DNA from: Pseudomonas sp. PDM18 | Lineage (GTDB): Bacteria; Pseudomonadota; Gammaproteobacteria; Pseudomonadales; Pseudomonadaceae | NCBI RefSeq assembly: GCF_014852585.1 | Contig: NZ_JACVBX010000006.1 | Location: forward strand, 186,001-250,000 | Length of the DNA stretch: 64,000 nucleotides | Reading direction: 5' to 3' | Shown: piece by piece, positions 50,915 to 59,960 of the stretch | Numbering within the stretch: position 1 is the stretch's first letter | Layout: the number at the start of each line of letters is the position of its first letter | Made by a program: the position numbers and the translations under genes | The notes under the pieces: model-generated | What the model was told of the DNA's origin: nothing | Seen by the model: the letters and a program-made list of their open reading frames with translations, nothing else | Database searches by the model: none

Positions 50915-52390
50915 ATGCCTTTCCATATCCAGGACATCCTCGACAACGCCTCCCTGCGCACCCGCCTGCTCGGCGGCAGCGAAGGCGTCGGACGGCGCCT
51001 TCGCTGGGCGCACGTCTGCGAACTGGCGGACCCGACCGAGTGGCTGGGCGAAGGCGACCTGCTGATGACCACCGGCATCGGCATTCCCGCCCAGGCCCAG
51101 GCGCAGCGGGATTACCTGCGACGGTTGGCCGGGGCACGCATCTCGGGGCTGATGATCGGCGAGAACATGCAAGCCCCGGCGGATATCCAGGCCCTGCAGG
51201 ACGAAGCCTGCCAACTGGGTTTCCCGCTGCTGATGACCGATTACGCGGTGCCCTTCTCCGCCGTGACCCGCGCCATCGTCGACGCCAGCAAGCAGGAAGA
51301 ACACGAACGCCGCAGCGCAGTGACGCGTATCTATGAAAGCGCCCGCATCGGCCTGCGCGGTCTCGGCCTCGCCGGGCTGTTGCGCCGGCTGTGCAGCGAC
51401 GTGCGCGCGCAGCTCTATCTGTTCGACTCGGCCACCCTGCGACCCTGGCAGGATGGCCTGCCGCCGCTGCCGGCCAGCTGGCGGGCAACCCTCACCCAGC
51501 GCCGCTCGGTGCCGGACACCGTGACCCGCTGCAGCAATGGCGAACAGGAAGCGCTGGTGATGCCGCTGCCGTCGCTGACCACCTGCGAAATTCTTGCCAC
51601 GGGCGGCGAGCTGCTCGACTACGGCCTGCTGCATCACATCGTGGCGGTGCTGGGTATCGAGCTGGAGCGCGCCCAGGTCGAGCACGAGCGCATGCTGCGC
51701 CTGGGTTCTGAATTGCTGGACGACCTGCTGCAGCAGCGCCTCACCGAGCGCGCCGCGCAGGAGCGTCTGACGCAGCTGAACTGCCCGGGGGATGCCGCCT
51801 GCCTGGCGCTGGCACGCGCTGCCGGCGAGTTGCCGCAACACTGGCAGCAGCGTCTTCAACGACTGGGAATGGGCCTGCTGGTGCGCCATCAGGGCAATGA
51901 ATTGATCCTGCTGCTGAGCAATCCGGCGCAAGCCGAAACGCTGCAGGCCGAGCTGGACTGCACCCTGGGTCACAGCAATCCATTGGGCCATGCATTACGG
52001 GCGGTGGAAGCCCTGCGCGAGGCGCGCCTCGCGCTTGCCCATGCCAACCGTCAGCGGCCACTGGTGGCCTATGCCGATGCCCAGGGCGAGCAGTCCTGGC
52101 TGCCGGCAAGCCTGGAGGAAGCACGGCGCGTGCATCGCCGGGTGCTCGGTGCGCTGGCGGATTACGACGCGCAACAGGGTGGCCAGTTGCAGCACACCCT
52201 GCGCGTCTTCCTCGAGCAGAACCGTTCCTGGCAGAAGGCCGCGCAACTGCTCAACGTGCACAAGCAGACGCTGGTCTATCGCATCCGCCGCATCGAGGAA
52301 ATCACCGAGCGCTCGCTGGATTGCACCGAGGACGTGGCCGTCCTCTGGATCGCGCTGCGCTCGGCCGACATAGCAGGGATCAAGGAATGA
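50915..52390 (+). CDS. PucR-family transcriptional regulator
   Basis: The 491-residue product has an N-terminal purine-catabolism-regulator-like domain (ADPTEWLGEGDLLMTTGIGIP, about 30-110), a central GGDEF-like regulatory part without the motif, and the C-terminal PucR helix-turn-helix (FLEQNRSWQKAAQLLNVHKQTLVYRIRRIEEI). This type of regulator controls amine, amino acid or purine catabolism. ATG 50915 (MPFHIQDIL) is preferred. It is divergent from the PotD-like gene and its last 11 bases overlap the convergent cupin gene. Confidence 0.86.
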   Translation: MPFHIQDILDNASLRTRLLGGSEGVGRRLRWAHVCELADPTEWLGEGDLLMTTGIGIPAQAQAQRDYLRRLAGARISGLMIGENMQAPADIQALQDEACQLGFPLLMTDYAVPFSAVTRAIVDASKQEEHERRSAVTRIYESARIGLRGLGLAGLLRRLCSDVRAQLYLFDSATLRPWQDGLPPLPASWRATLTQRRSVPDTVTRCSNGEQEALVMPLPSLTTCEILATGGELLDYGLLHHIVAVLGIELERAQVEHERMLRLGSELLDDLLQQRLTERAAQERLTQLNCPGDAACLALARAAGELPQHWQQRLQRLGMGLLVRHQGNELILLLSNPAQAETLQAELDCTLGHSNPLGHALRAVEALREARLALAHANRQRPLVAYADAQGEQSWLPASLEEARRVHRRVLGALADYDAQQGGQLQHTLRVFLEQNRSWQKAAQLLNVHKQTLVYRIRRIEEITERSLDCTEDVAVLWIALRSADIAGIKE

Positions 52391-52724
52391 TCACGAAGCT
52401 CTTGCGCACGGTTTCGCGGATGTCCCAGGTGCCCTGACAGTTCGCCGGGAACAGCACGGCGTCGCCGGCGCGCAGTTCGATTGGCTCGCCGTCGTCCGGA
52501 ATGAACAGGCAGTGGCCGCTGACGAAGTGGCTGAATTCCCGCGACAGCACCTGGCGCCGCCAGCGGCCGGGCGTGCATTCCCAGACGCCGGTGAGCAGAC
52601 CGCCCTCGCCTTCCTCGGCGTGGGTCGCGGCGCTGGATACCGGAGTGCCCAGGGGTTCCTTCACCGGTTGCGGCACCGGCAGTTCGAGTCCGGCGGTGCC
52701 GGTGAGCAGGATCGGTTGGGGCAT
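52380..52724 (-). CDS. Small single-domain cupin (DUF861 type)
   Basis: The 114-residue protein is a one-domain cupin: the core TGVWECTPGRWRRQ, FSHFVSGHCLFIPDDGEPIELRAGDAVLFPANCQGTWDI and RKSFVII fit the (S)-ureidoglycine aminohydrolase-like/DUF861 group. Such cupins are often next to FAD-dependent amine oxidases in Pseudomonas, where they may bind metal or product. AGGAG precedes ATG 52724, and the gene starts 10 bases after the oxidase stop codon, so the two are co-transcribed. Its own reaction is unknown. Confidence 0.8.
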   Translation of the reverse strand: MPQPILLTGTAGLELPVPQPVKEPLGTPVSSAATHAEEGEGGLLTGVWECTPGRWRRQVLSREFSHFVSGHCLFIPDDGEPIELRAGDAVLFPANCQGTWDIRETVRKSFVIIP

Positions 52725-52734
52725 GGTTTTTCTC

Positions 52735-54120
52735 CTAGAGGTCCTTGTCTTCAAGCCCCGCCGGGGCGAAGCCGGCCAGGGTACGGTCGAACCAACTGCC
52801 TTTGCGGCTCTGCGCCTCGGCCTGTTCCTTGCGTTGCACCGCGCCGCGAACCATCAGGCCGCCGACGTAGCGCACCGGTTCGAGCGGGAAGCGCTTGGGC
52901 TGCCGGCCGACCAGGCCGCAACGGCTCCATTCGTCATCGAAGCCCAGCGCCAGGCTGGCGAGGATGCGCCCGCCCAGGCGGCTCGGGCCGACGCCGTTGC
53001 CGCTCCAGCCGATGCCGTAGACGATGTGCGGCGCGTCCTCCAGGTGGCCGAACACCGGCAGGCTGTCGTAGGTACGGTCGATGGGCCCGGACCAGCTGTG
53101 GGTCACCGGCACGTCGTCCAGTTGCGGGTAGGTGCGGCGCAGGTCCTGCTCGGTGTCTTCGCTGAGCTGCGGGTTGTGGTCGTAGTTCTCGTCGATACGA
53201 CTGGCGAAGCTGATCATCCCGGTGCCCTTGCCGAAGGCAATGCGGCCGTCCTGCGTGGTGCGGTAGTAGTCGACCATCAGCTGCGAATCGGTGATGGCTT
53301 CGCCACCGGTCCAGCCGATCTGCTCCAGGCGCTCGGGGATCGGCGCGGTGGCGACCACGGTGCTGGTCACCGGCAGGATGGTACGGCGCAGTTCGGGAAT
53401 CGCCGCTGCCCAGGCGTTGGTCGCCATCACCACCTTCGGTGCGCGCAGCTCGCCGCCGGGGGTACGGATCACCGCTGGCCGGCCGCGATCCAGGCTGACC
53501 ATCGGAGTGTTCTCGAAGATGCGCACGCCCTTCTCCAGCGCCACCCGACGCAGGCCGCGCACCAGGCGGGCCGGCTGTACGGTGGCGTTGCTAGCTTCGA
53601 GCACGCCTTCGAGGTGCTTCGCGGAGCCCGCGCGGCGCGCCACTTCGCTGTTGGAGAGCGACTGGAACACCGGCTCGCCGAGGCGCTCGCAGGTCTGCTG
53701 CACGCCCTTCCAGGCACCGCGCTGGGCGTCGGTGGTGGCAGTCCACAACCAGCCGGCACGGCGGAAGTGCGCGTCGATGTCGTGGGCCTTGCAGAAATCC
53801 TCGATCTCACCGATGGCCGCCGCCGAGGCACGGGCCAGGCGCAGTGCCTCGTCCTTGCCGCACTGGGCGGCCAGCGAACTGATCTTCGGCCACCACGACA
53901 TGACGAAGCCGCCATTGCGCCCAGAGGCGCCGCCGCCGCAGATATCGCGCTCGATGATGGCGATACGGCAGTCAGGCTTGAGCTCGAGCAGGCGCAGCGC
54001 AGTCCAGAGGCCGACGAAGCCGCCGCCGACGATGGCCACGTCGACGTCGAGCGGGCCTTCCAGTGCAGGCAGCGGAGTGAGCTCGGAGGCGATTTCCTCC
54101 AGCCACAGGGAACGTTTCAT
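52735..54120 (-). CDS. FAD-dependent DAO-family oxidoreductase (PauB/PuuB-like amine oxidase)
   Basis: The 461-residue product has the dinucleotide-binding start VDVAIVGGGFVGLWTALRLLE (near 28-48), CGGGASGRNGGFVMSWWPK, which is the substrate-loop signature of gamma-glutamylpolyamine and D-amino acid-type oxidases, and C-terminal GIGWSGNGVGPSRLGGRILA. It should oxidise a primary or secondary amine, with oxygen or a dye as acceptor. P. aeruginosa PauB proteins of polyamine degradation have this make-up (from memory). The nearby PotD-like and PucR genes support amine catabolism. Exact substrate unproven. Confidence 0.85.
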   Translation of the reverse strand: MKRSLWLEEIASELTPLPALEGPLDVDVAIVGGGFVGLWTALRLLELKPDCRIAIIERDICGGGASGRNGGFVMSWWPKISSLAAQCGKDEALRLARASAAAIGEIEDFCKAHDIDAHFRRAGWLWTATTDAQRGAWKGVQQTCERLGEPVFQSLSNSEVARRAGSAKHLEGVLEASNATVQPARLVRGLRRVALEKGVRIFENTPMVSLDRGRPAVIRTPGGELRAPKVVMATNAWAAAIPELRRTILPVTSTVVATAPIPERLEQIGWTGGEAITDSQLMVDYYRTTQDGRIAFGKGTGMISFASRIDENYDHNPQLSEDTEQDLRRTYPQLDDVPVTHSWSGPIDRTYDSLPVFGHLEDAPHIVYGIGWSGNGVGPSRLGGRILASLALGFDDEWSRCGLVGRQPKRFPLEPVRYVGGLMVRGAVQRKEQAEAQSRKGSWFDRTLAGFAPAGLEDKDL

Positions 54121-54254
54121 GTGCGGATTCCAGGTTGAACGGTAGTGGCGCCACTGTCCTGCGTCAGGCCAGTGGCGAACAATCGTCCGTTCCATGCAAT
54201 CCGGGGAAAGGCCTCATACGAAGATATGAAGCCGGTGCGCTCCTGCCGGGGAAA

Positions 54255-54878
54255 TCAGGCCTTGGGCTTCTTCGGCGCCAGCCCCGGCTTGGCGAACTTC
54301 ACGATCAGCCAGTTCTCCGACTTGCCGTGTTTCACCGTGACTTCGGCCACGCGAATGCTGGCCGGCACGGTGGCCAGTACCTGGCGGGCGTCGAGGCCCG
54401 GCTTGATGTACTTGTCGAGCTGTTCGTAGAGGCGGTAGCTGATCATCCCATTGCGCAGCGCATGGGTCTCGAAGTCGCCGATGGCCTTGGCGTCGGCCTC
54501 GGTGCGGTTCGGGTTGAGGGTGTGCGCCAGGACGTCGACCACGTTCTTGTCGTCGGCGATGGCCACCAGCATGAAGCGCTTGGCCACCTCCTGCAGCACG
54601 CGCCGGTAGGCGGCGTCGTTGTATTCGCTGTACAGCACCGCTTCGACCAGTTTCTGCTTGTCGAAGGTCAGCGCCAGGCGGAAGCGCGTGCCAGCGTAGT
54701 CCACGCCATCCTTGCAGCGTGCGGTGACGCCCATCGGCTGCAGGCATTCGACGAAACCCTGCTGCTTGCCGAAGCCTTTCTGCGCCGCACCGTAGTTGTA
54801 CTTGCCGAACAGCGGATCAGCCGCCGACGCCATGCCCGCCACGCACATCAACAGTGCGCCCATTGCCCATCTGCCCAT
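54255..54878 (-). CDS. Secreted hypothetical protein (about 207 residues)
   Basis: Signal peptide MGRWAMGALLMCVAGMASA followed by ADPLFGKYNYGAAQKGFGKQ. The mature protein is soluble and charged, with strand-helix texture (FRLALTFDKQKLVEAVLYSEYND) and a Lys/Pro-rich C-terminus (PGLAPKKPKA). I do not recognise the family. ATG 54878 starts the signal peptide; a TTG lies two codons upstream. It stands alone between the FAD-oxidase gene and a REP-like repeat, transcribed leftwards. Confidence 0.65.
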   Translation of the reverse strand: MGRWAMGALLMCVAGMASAADPLFGKYNYGAAQKGFGKQQGFVECLQPMGVTARCKDGVDYAGTRFRLALTFDKQKLVEAVLYSEYNDAAYRRVLQEVAKRFMLVAIADDKNVVDVLAHTLNPNRTEADAKAIGDFETHALRNGMISYRLYEQLDKYIKPGLDARQVLATVPASIRVAEVTVKHGKSENWLIVKFAKPGLAPKKPKA

Positions 54879-54973
54879 TACCAACTCGTCTCAGGAAATG
54901 CAAAGGACGCGAGGATAGAGGATTCGCAGCCTTTATGGTCCCCCGATGCCGATGATCGGCCACAGAGACATGC

Positions 54974-55060
54974 GGGTTCGCGAGCAAGCTCGCTCCTACA
55001 ACGAAAGCTCCGGCGCTTGCCTGTAGGAGCGAGGGGACGCCTAGTCCTTGCTCGTGAACC
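54974..55060. repeat. REP-like inverted repeat pair (BIME-type)
   Basis: GGTTCGCGAGCAAGCTCGCTCCTACA is answered 20 bases later by a reverse-complementary copy, TGTAGGAGCGAGG...CTTGCTCGTGAACC, interrupted by about 14 bases. The outer 14 bases match at 13 positions and the inner TGTAGGAGCGAG matches fully. The GCGAGCAAGCTCGCTCCTACA core is the well-known Pseudomonas REP unit. It sits between two leftward genes (TonB receptor and secreted protein) and may act as a transcription end or gyrase/IHF site. Confidence 0.8.
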
Positions 55061-55076
55061 ACACGGCACCGCCCCC

Positions 55077-57203
55077 TCAATCGAACCGGTACTCCAGCCC
55101 CGCCCCCGCATACCACGACCGCCCCGGCGCCGCCTCGTAGTAACGCCCGTTGCTGTCGCCGACGATCACCGAGCCGACGTACTGCCGATCCAGCAGGTTG
55201 TCCAGGCGCACCAACTGGTGGAAGGTCCAGGGCCCGAGATGCTGTTCGAAGCGGGTGCGCCAGTTGAACACCGCGTAGCTGGGCGCAGGCTTGTCCTCGT
55301 TGCTGTCCTCGACATAGACCTTGCTGCGGTACTGGCCTTCGAAGCCCATGCTGATGCCATCCTGCGGTTTCCATACCAGCTCGCCGAACAGGCTGCTGCC
55401 GGGCACACCGGGCAGGTGGTTACCCTTCTCGACGGTGTTGCCACTCTCGATGAAGTCCTCGTCGTAGGTGGCGTCCAGGCGGGTGTACGCCAGGTTGGCC
55501 TGCCAGTGTTCGGATAGGTCGCTCTGCACGCCCAGCTCGAAACCGCGGCGCAAGGTATTGCCGGCGTTCTGGTAGCTGGTGCGGCCTCCGCTGGAGCTGG
55601 CGACGACGATCTCGTCGTCGGTGCGTATCTCGAAGATCGCCGCGTTGACCCGTGTACTGCCGGCAATCTTGGCCTTCAGGCCGATCTCATACTGGGTACT
55701 GGTGGCCGGATCGAGGCCGAAGTTGAAGCTCTCGGCGAGGCCCGGCGCGTAGGCCATCTCCGCCTGGGTCGGGGTCTCGAATCCCTTGCCGACGCTGACA
55801 TAGCCATGGAGCTCGGGCGTGAAGGCGTACATCACGGAGAGCGACGGGTTGTTCTGCTGGTACTTCTTCGAGCCGCTGGAGTCGCCGTTGGCCAGGTAGC
55901 GATCATCCACTTCCATCTTCATGGTGCTGTGCCGAAGACCGGCGTCGAAGGTCCAGTTACCCAGTTCCCAGCGTGCCTGCACGTAAGGATCGAGGCTGGT
56001 GGCGATGTCGTTCTCGTTGCGCCGCATCTCGCCCTTCACGCCCAACTGGTCTCCGCTGAAGTTCTGGAAGCCCTTGCGGTCATCCTCGCTGCGGTCGTAG
56101 TCCACCCCGGTGGTGACCGTCAGCTCGCCCGGCACGCCGTGCACCGGCTGAATCCAGCGCAGGGTACCGCCATGGAATTCGCGGTCGAAGTCCACCACGC
56201 CGCCGCCACGCTGGGAGTTGGAGGCCACGGTCCGGGGGATCGACAGGTACTGCACCACGCTGCGCTGGCCGGCGTAGAGGTTGAACTGCAGGGTCGCATC
56301 GCCGAAATAGCGCTCGTAGTTCATGCCCAGCTGCTGGTGGTCGATGCTTTTGCGCGTGTTGTACAGCTCGGCAGCCGGGGCGACGGAGCGCGGGTCGTGC
56401 TTATAGGCGTCCCAGGTCTGGCCCAGCGGGTCCTGTGTATTGTTCTGCTCCAGGCTGCTGAAGATCAGCGCCATCCGGCTGTCTTCGTCGGGCTTGAAGT
56501 TGAGCTTGGCGAAGGTCTGGTCGCGGCGCGCGGCGCTTTGGTCGCGGTAGCCGTCGGTATCCATGCGCGAGGCATCGAGCAGGAAGCCGGCCTGGTCGTT
56601 GCCACCCTCGGCATAGAGGTGGTTCTTGTTGAAACCGTCGCTGCCGAAGGTAGTTTCCGCGCCGACCTTCGGCGGGCCATAGCCGTCTCGGGAGAACATC
56701 TGGATCACCCCGCCGCTGTTGCTGCCGTAAAGCGTCGAGGCCGGGCCGCGCAGCACTTCGATGCGGTCAGCGACGTCGAGGTTCAGCGTGGCTGCCTGGC
56801 CCTGGCCGTCCGGTGTGCTGGCGGGGATGCCGTCGCTGAGCAGCTTCAGTCCGCGAATGCCGAAGGCCGAGCGCGCACCGTAGCCACGGGAGGAAATCTG
56901 CAGGTCCTGCGCGTAGTTCTGGCGGTTCTGCACCACCAGGCCGGGCACCCGCTGCAGCACTTCGGAGGCATTGACGCCGAGCTGGCCGTCGCTGAGCTGC
57001 GGCTGCTGCACGGTGTCGATGGAAAACGGCAGGTCGAAGCTCGATACCGGTGCGTAGGCGCCCGTCACCACCATGGGTTCGGCCAGGGCTTGCTCGGCGC
57101 TCTGCGCGTCGGCGGCGCGGGCCAGTTGGCCGTGGGCGACACCGCAGATCAGCAGCGGCAGCAGTTTGAGGCGGGCGGGCACAACGGAGCGGGAAACAGG
57201 CAC
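55077..57203 (-). CDS. TonB-dependent outer-membrane receptor (possible PQQ or metal uptake)
   Basis: Outer-membrane beta-barrel importer of about 708 residues. The plug domain has VVTGAYAPVSSFDLPFSIDTV, LQRVPGLVVQNRQNYAQDLQISSRGYGARSAFGIRGL and RIEVLRGPASTLYGSNSGG; the barrel ends in YAGAGLEYRFD with terminal aromatic signal. The start is unsure: a signal-like stretch (ARLKLLPLLICGVAHGQLARA) begins near 57180, so GTG 57203 is used here; ATG 57350 would leave a long unusual leader. It is divergent from gcd, as PA2289 is from PA2290. A role in PQQ or calcium/metal acquisition for Gcd is inference. Confidence 0.83.
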   Translation of the reverse strand: MPVSRSVVPARLKLLPLLICGVAHGQLARAADAQSAEQALAEPMVVTGAYAPVSSFDLPFSIDTVQQPQLSDGQLGVNASEVLQRVPGLVVQNRQNYAQDLQISSRGYGARSAFGIRGLKLLSDGIPASTPDGQGQAATLNLDVADRIEVLRGPASTLYGSNSGGVIQMFSRDGYGPPKVGAETTFGSDGFNKNHLYAEGGNDQAGFLLDASRMDTDGYRDQSAARRDQTFAKLNFKPDEDSRMALIFSSLEQNNTQDPLGQTWDAYKHDPRSVAPAAELYNTRKSIDHQQLGMNYERYFGDATLQFNLYAGQRSVVQYLSIPRTVASNSQRGGGVVDFDREFHGGTLRWIQPVHGVPGELTVTTGVDYDRSEDDRKGFQNFSGDQLGVKGEMRRNENDIATSLDPYVQARWELGNWTFDAGLRHSTMKMEVDDRYLANGDSSGSKKYQQNNPSLSVMYAFTPELHGYVSVGKGFETPTQAEMAYAPGLAESFNFGLDPATSTQYEIGLKAKIAGSTRVNAAIFEIRTDDEIVVASSSGGRTSYQNAGNTLRRGFELGVQSDLSEHWQANLAYTRLDATYDEDFIESGNTVEKGNHLPGVPGSSLFGELVWKPQDGISMGFEGQYRSKVYVEDSNEDKPAPSYAVFNWRTRFEQHLGPWTFHQLVRLDNLLDRQYVGSVIVGDSNGRYYEAAPGRSWYAGAGLEYRFD

Positions 57204-57376
57204 GGCGGCTAGGATTCTTCTGTAGGACCGAACAGCGATGCTGCCAGTCTCGGCAGTCTCTGCACAGGGCCATTGTGGGTCTGGATGTTCGGGGCAAAAG
57301 CCGGAGGAGGCTATCTCATTCGTCCCGGTTTTTTTTGACAAAAGGCGCATCTTCGACGTTTGTACTATCTAGTTAA

Positions 57377-57397
57377 TTAGCTTGCTAAGAGTATAAT
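57377..57397 (+). promoter_or_regulatory. Palindrome plus -10 element upstream of gcd
   Basis: TTAGC-TT-GCTAA is a perfect 12-base palindrome at 57377-57388 inside an AT-rich block, directly before a perfect TATAAT (57392-57397), 30 bases before the gcd start. No good -35 element lies 17 bases upstream, which suggests activator control or repression by a dimeric regulator bound at the palindrome. Confidence 0.45.
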
Positions 57398-57426
57398 CGG
57401 CGAATCCAACAGTGAGAACCTTCTGT

Positions 57427-59853
57427 ATGAAATCAGTACAGCGCGCCTCCCGCGTGAGCACTTTCATCCTCCTCGGCCTGGGTGTGGTCATCGCCCTCCT
57501 CGGCCTCGCCCTGGCCGCCGGCGGCTTCCGCCTGGTCAGCCTCGGCGGTTCCTGGTACTTCCTCATCGGCGGTCTGGCCATGGCCCTTTCCGGCCTGCTG
57601 ATCGCCCTGCGCAAGCCGGCCGGCGCCTGGCTGTTCGCCGCCTTCCTGGTGGCAACCGCGGTCTGGGCCGTGGCCGATACCGGCCTGGTGTTCTGGCCGC
57701 TGTTCTCGCGCCTGTTCATGTTCAGCGCGATCGGCGTGGTAGTTGCTCTGGTCTACCCGCTGCTGGCGCGTTCCGCCGGTCGCGAGGCTGGCCGTGGTGC
57801 ATACGGCATCGCTGGCGTGCTGGCAGTGCTGGTGGTGATCGCCGCCGGCAACATGTTCGTCGCCCATCCCAGCGTTGCCCCCACAGGCAAGGGCCCTGGG
57901 CTGACACCAGTCGACCCGGCCCACGCGCAGAAGGACTGGGCCCATTACGGCAACACCGAGGGCGGCAGCCGCTTTGCCGCGCTGGACCAGATCAACCGTG
58001 GCAACGTCGACAAGCTCAAGGTGGCCTGGGCCTACCACACCGGCGACGTGGCGATCAGCGACGGCAACGGCGCGGAAGACCAGCTCACCCCGCTGCAGGT
58101 CGGCGACAAGGTGTTCATCTGCACCCCGCACAACAACCTGATTGCCCTCGACGCGGACACCGGCAAGGAACTCTGGAAGAACGAGATCAACGCCCAGTCC
58201 AAGGTCTGGCAGCGCTGCCGTGGCATGGCCTATTTCGATGCCACCAAGCAGATCGCCCAGCCGACCCAGCCGAACAGCTCGCAGGTCATCGTCGCGAGCG
58301 TTCCGGCCGGCGCCAACTGCCAGCGTCGCCTGCTGACCAACACCATCGACGCGCGCCTGATCGCGGTGGACGCCGACACCGGCGAGTTCTGCCAGGGCTT
58401 CGGCAACAACGGCCAGGTCGACCTGAAGGCCGGCCTGGGTGACGTGCCCGATTCCTACTACCAGCTCTCCTCCGCGCCGCTCATCGCCGGCACCACCGTG
58501 GTAGTCGGCGGGCGCGTCGCGGACAACGTCCAGACCGACATGCCCGGCGGCGTGATCCGTGGCTTCGATGTCATCACCGGCGCCATGCGCTGGGCCTTCG
58601 ATCCGGGCAACCCGGAAGACAGGCAGGCCCCGGCGGACGGCAAGACCTATGTGCGCAGCACTCCCAACAGCTGGGCGCCGATGTCCTATGACCCGGCGAT
58701 GAACACCGTCTTCCTGCCCATGGGCAGCTCCTCCACCGACATCTATGGCGTGGAGCGCACCAGGCTCGACCACACCTACGGCGCGTCAGTCCTCGCCCTG
58801 GACGCCACCACCGGTGCGCAGAAGTGGGTCTACCAGACCGTGCACAACGACCTCTGGGACTTCGACCTGCCGATGCAGCCGAGCCTGATCGACTTCCCGG
58901 TGGCCGATGGCAAGACCGTTCCAGCCGTGGTGATCGGCACCAAGGCCGGGCAGATCTACGTCCTCGACCGCGCCACCGGCAAGCCGCTCACCGAAGTGAA
59001 GGACGTACCGGTCAAGCCGGGCAACATCCCTAACGAGCCCTACTCGCCGACCCAGCCGAAATCCGTTGGCATGCCGCAGATCGGCGCGCAGACCCTCACC
59101 GAGTCGGACATGTGGGGCGCCACGCCGTATGACCAGCTACTGTGCCGCATCGACTTCAAGAAGATGCGCTACGACGGCCTCTACACCGCGCCCGGCACCG
59201 ACCTGTCGCTGAGCTTCCCCGGCTCCCTGGGCGGCATGAACTGGGGCAGTCTCTCCACCGACCCGGTGCACGGCTTCATCTTCGTCAACGACATGCGCCT
59301 GGGCCTGTGGATCCAGATGATCCCCTCGGCCAACAAGGGCGCGGCAGCCGGCGGCGGCGAGGCGCTGAACACCGGCATGGGCGCCGTGCCGCTCAAAGGC
59401 ACGCCCTACGCGGTGAACAAGAACCGCTTCCTCTCGGTGGCCGGCATCCCGTGCCAGGCACCGCCGTTCGGCACCCTCACCGCCATCGACATGAAGACCC
59501 GCCAGGTAGCCTGGCAGGTTCCGGTGGGCACCGTGGAAGACACCGGCCCGCTGGGCATCCGCATGCACCTGCCGATCCCCATCGGCCTGCCGACCCTCGG
59601 CGGCACGCTGTCCACCCAGGGCGGCCTGGTGTTCATCGCCGGCACCCAGGACTTCTACCTGCGCGCCTACGACAGCGGCAACGGCAAGGAAATCTGGAAA
59701 GCCCGCCTGCCCGTCGGCAGCCAGGGCGGCCCGATGACCTATGTGTCGCCGAAGACCGGCAAACAGTTCATCGTCATCACCGCCGGCGGCGCACGCCAGT
59801 CCACCGACCGCGGCGACTACGTAATGGCCTACGCGCTGCCCGACAAGCAGTGA
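57427..59853 (+). CDS. gcd: Membrane-bound PQQ-dependent glucose dehydrogenase
   Basis: Oxidises glucose to gluconolactone in the periplasm and passes electrons to ubiquinone. The 808-residue product has five N-terminal membrane helices (to about residue 142) and a PQQ eight-bladed propeller with family marks WAHYGNTEGGSRFAALDQIN, YHTGDV, HNDLWDFDLPMQP, GTKAGQIYVLDRATGKPL and MNWGSLSTDP, and the closing PVGSQGGPMTYVSPKTGKQFIVITAGG. It matches PA2290-type Gcd. Two hairpins follow and then the OprB porin gene, as in PA2290-PA2291. Confidence 0.95.
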   Translation: MKSVQRASRVSTFILLGLGVVIALLGLALAAGGFRLVSLGGSWYFLIGGLAMALSGLLIALRKPAGAWLFAAFLVATAVWAVADTGLVFWPLFSRLFMFSAIGVVVALVYPLLARSAGREAGRGAYGIAGVLAVLVVIAAGNMFVAHPSVAPTGKGPGLTPVDPAHAQKDWAHYGNTEGGSRFAALDQINRGNVDKLKVAWAYHTGDVAISDGNGAEDQLTPLQVGDKVFICTPHNNLIALDADTGKELWKNEINAQSKVWQRCRGMAYFDATKQIAQPTQPNSSQVIVASVPAGANCQRRLLTNTIDARLIAVDADTGEFCQGFGNNGQVDLKAGLGDVPDSYYQLSSAPLIAGTTVVVGGRVADNVQTDMPGGVIRGFDVITGAMRWAFDPGNPEDRQAPADGKTYVRSTPNSWAPMSYDPAMNTVFLPMGSSSTDIYGVERTRLDHTYGASVLALDATTGAQKWVYQTVHNDLWDFDLPMQPSLIDFPVADGKTVPAVVIGTKAGQIYVLDRATGKPLTEVKDVPVKPGNIPNEPYSPTQPKSVGMPQIGAQTLTESDMWGATPYDQLLCRIDFKKMRYDGLYTAPGTDLSLSFPGSLGGMNWGSLSTDPVHGFIFVNDMRLGLWIQMIPSANKGAAAGGGEALNTGMGAVPLKGTPYAVNKNRFLSVAGIPCQAPPFGTLTAIDMKTRQVAWQVPVGTVEDTGPLGIRMHLPIPIGLPTLGGTLSTQGGLVFIAGTQDFYLRAYDSGNGKEIWKARLPVGSQGGPMTYVSPKTGKQFIVITAGGARQSTDRGDYVMAYALPDKQ

Positions 59854-59877
59854 GCGGCCAGGCCTGACGATCCCATC

Positions 59878-59935
59878 GCGCCCGCCTCGTGCGGGCGCCT
59901 CCTTCCGGCGCGGCACTACCACCGCGCCTTTTTTT
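59878..59935 (+). terminator. Double hairpin terminator between gcd and the porin gene
   Basis: First hairpin GCGCCCGC-CTCGT-GCGGGCGC at 59878-59898 (perfect 8-bp stem). Second hairpin GGCGCGG-N8-CCGCGCC at 59907-59928, followed by seven T at 59929-59935, a standard rho-independent terminator. The porin gene 26 bases further on must therefore have its own promoter or rely on read-through. Confidence 0.85.
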
Positions 59936-59960
59936 ATTCGCTTCACGTTCAGGAAATCCC

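Noticed and set aside
57204-57350. N-terminal extension of the TonB receptor to ATG 57350
   Set aside because: It would place the signal-like hydrophobic stretch about 60 residues from the start, which is unusual; kept only as an alternative start.
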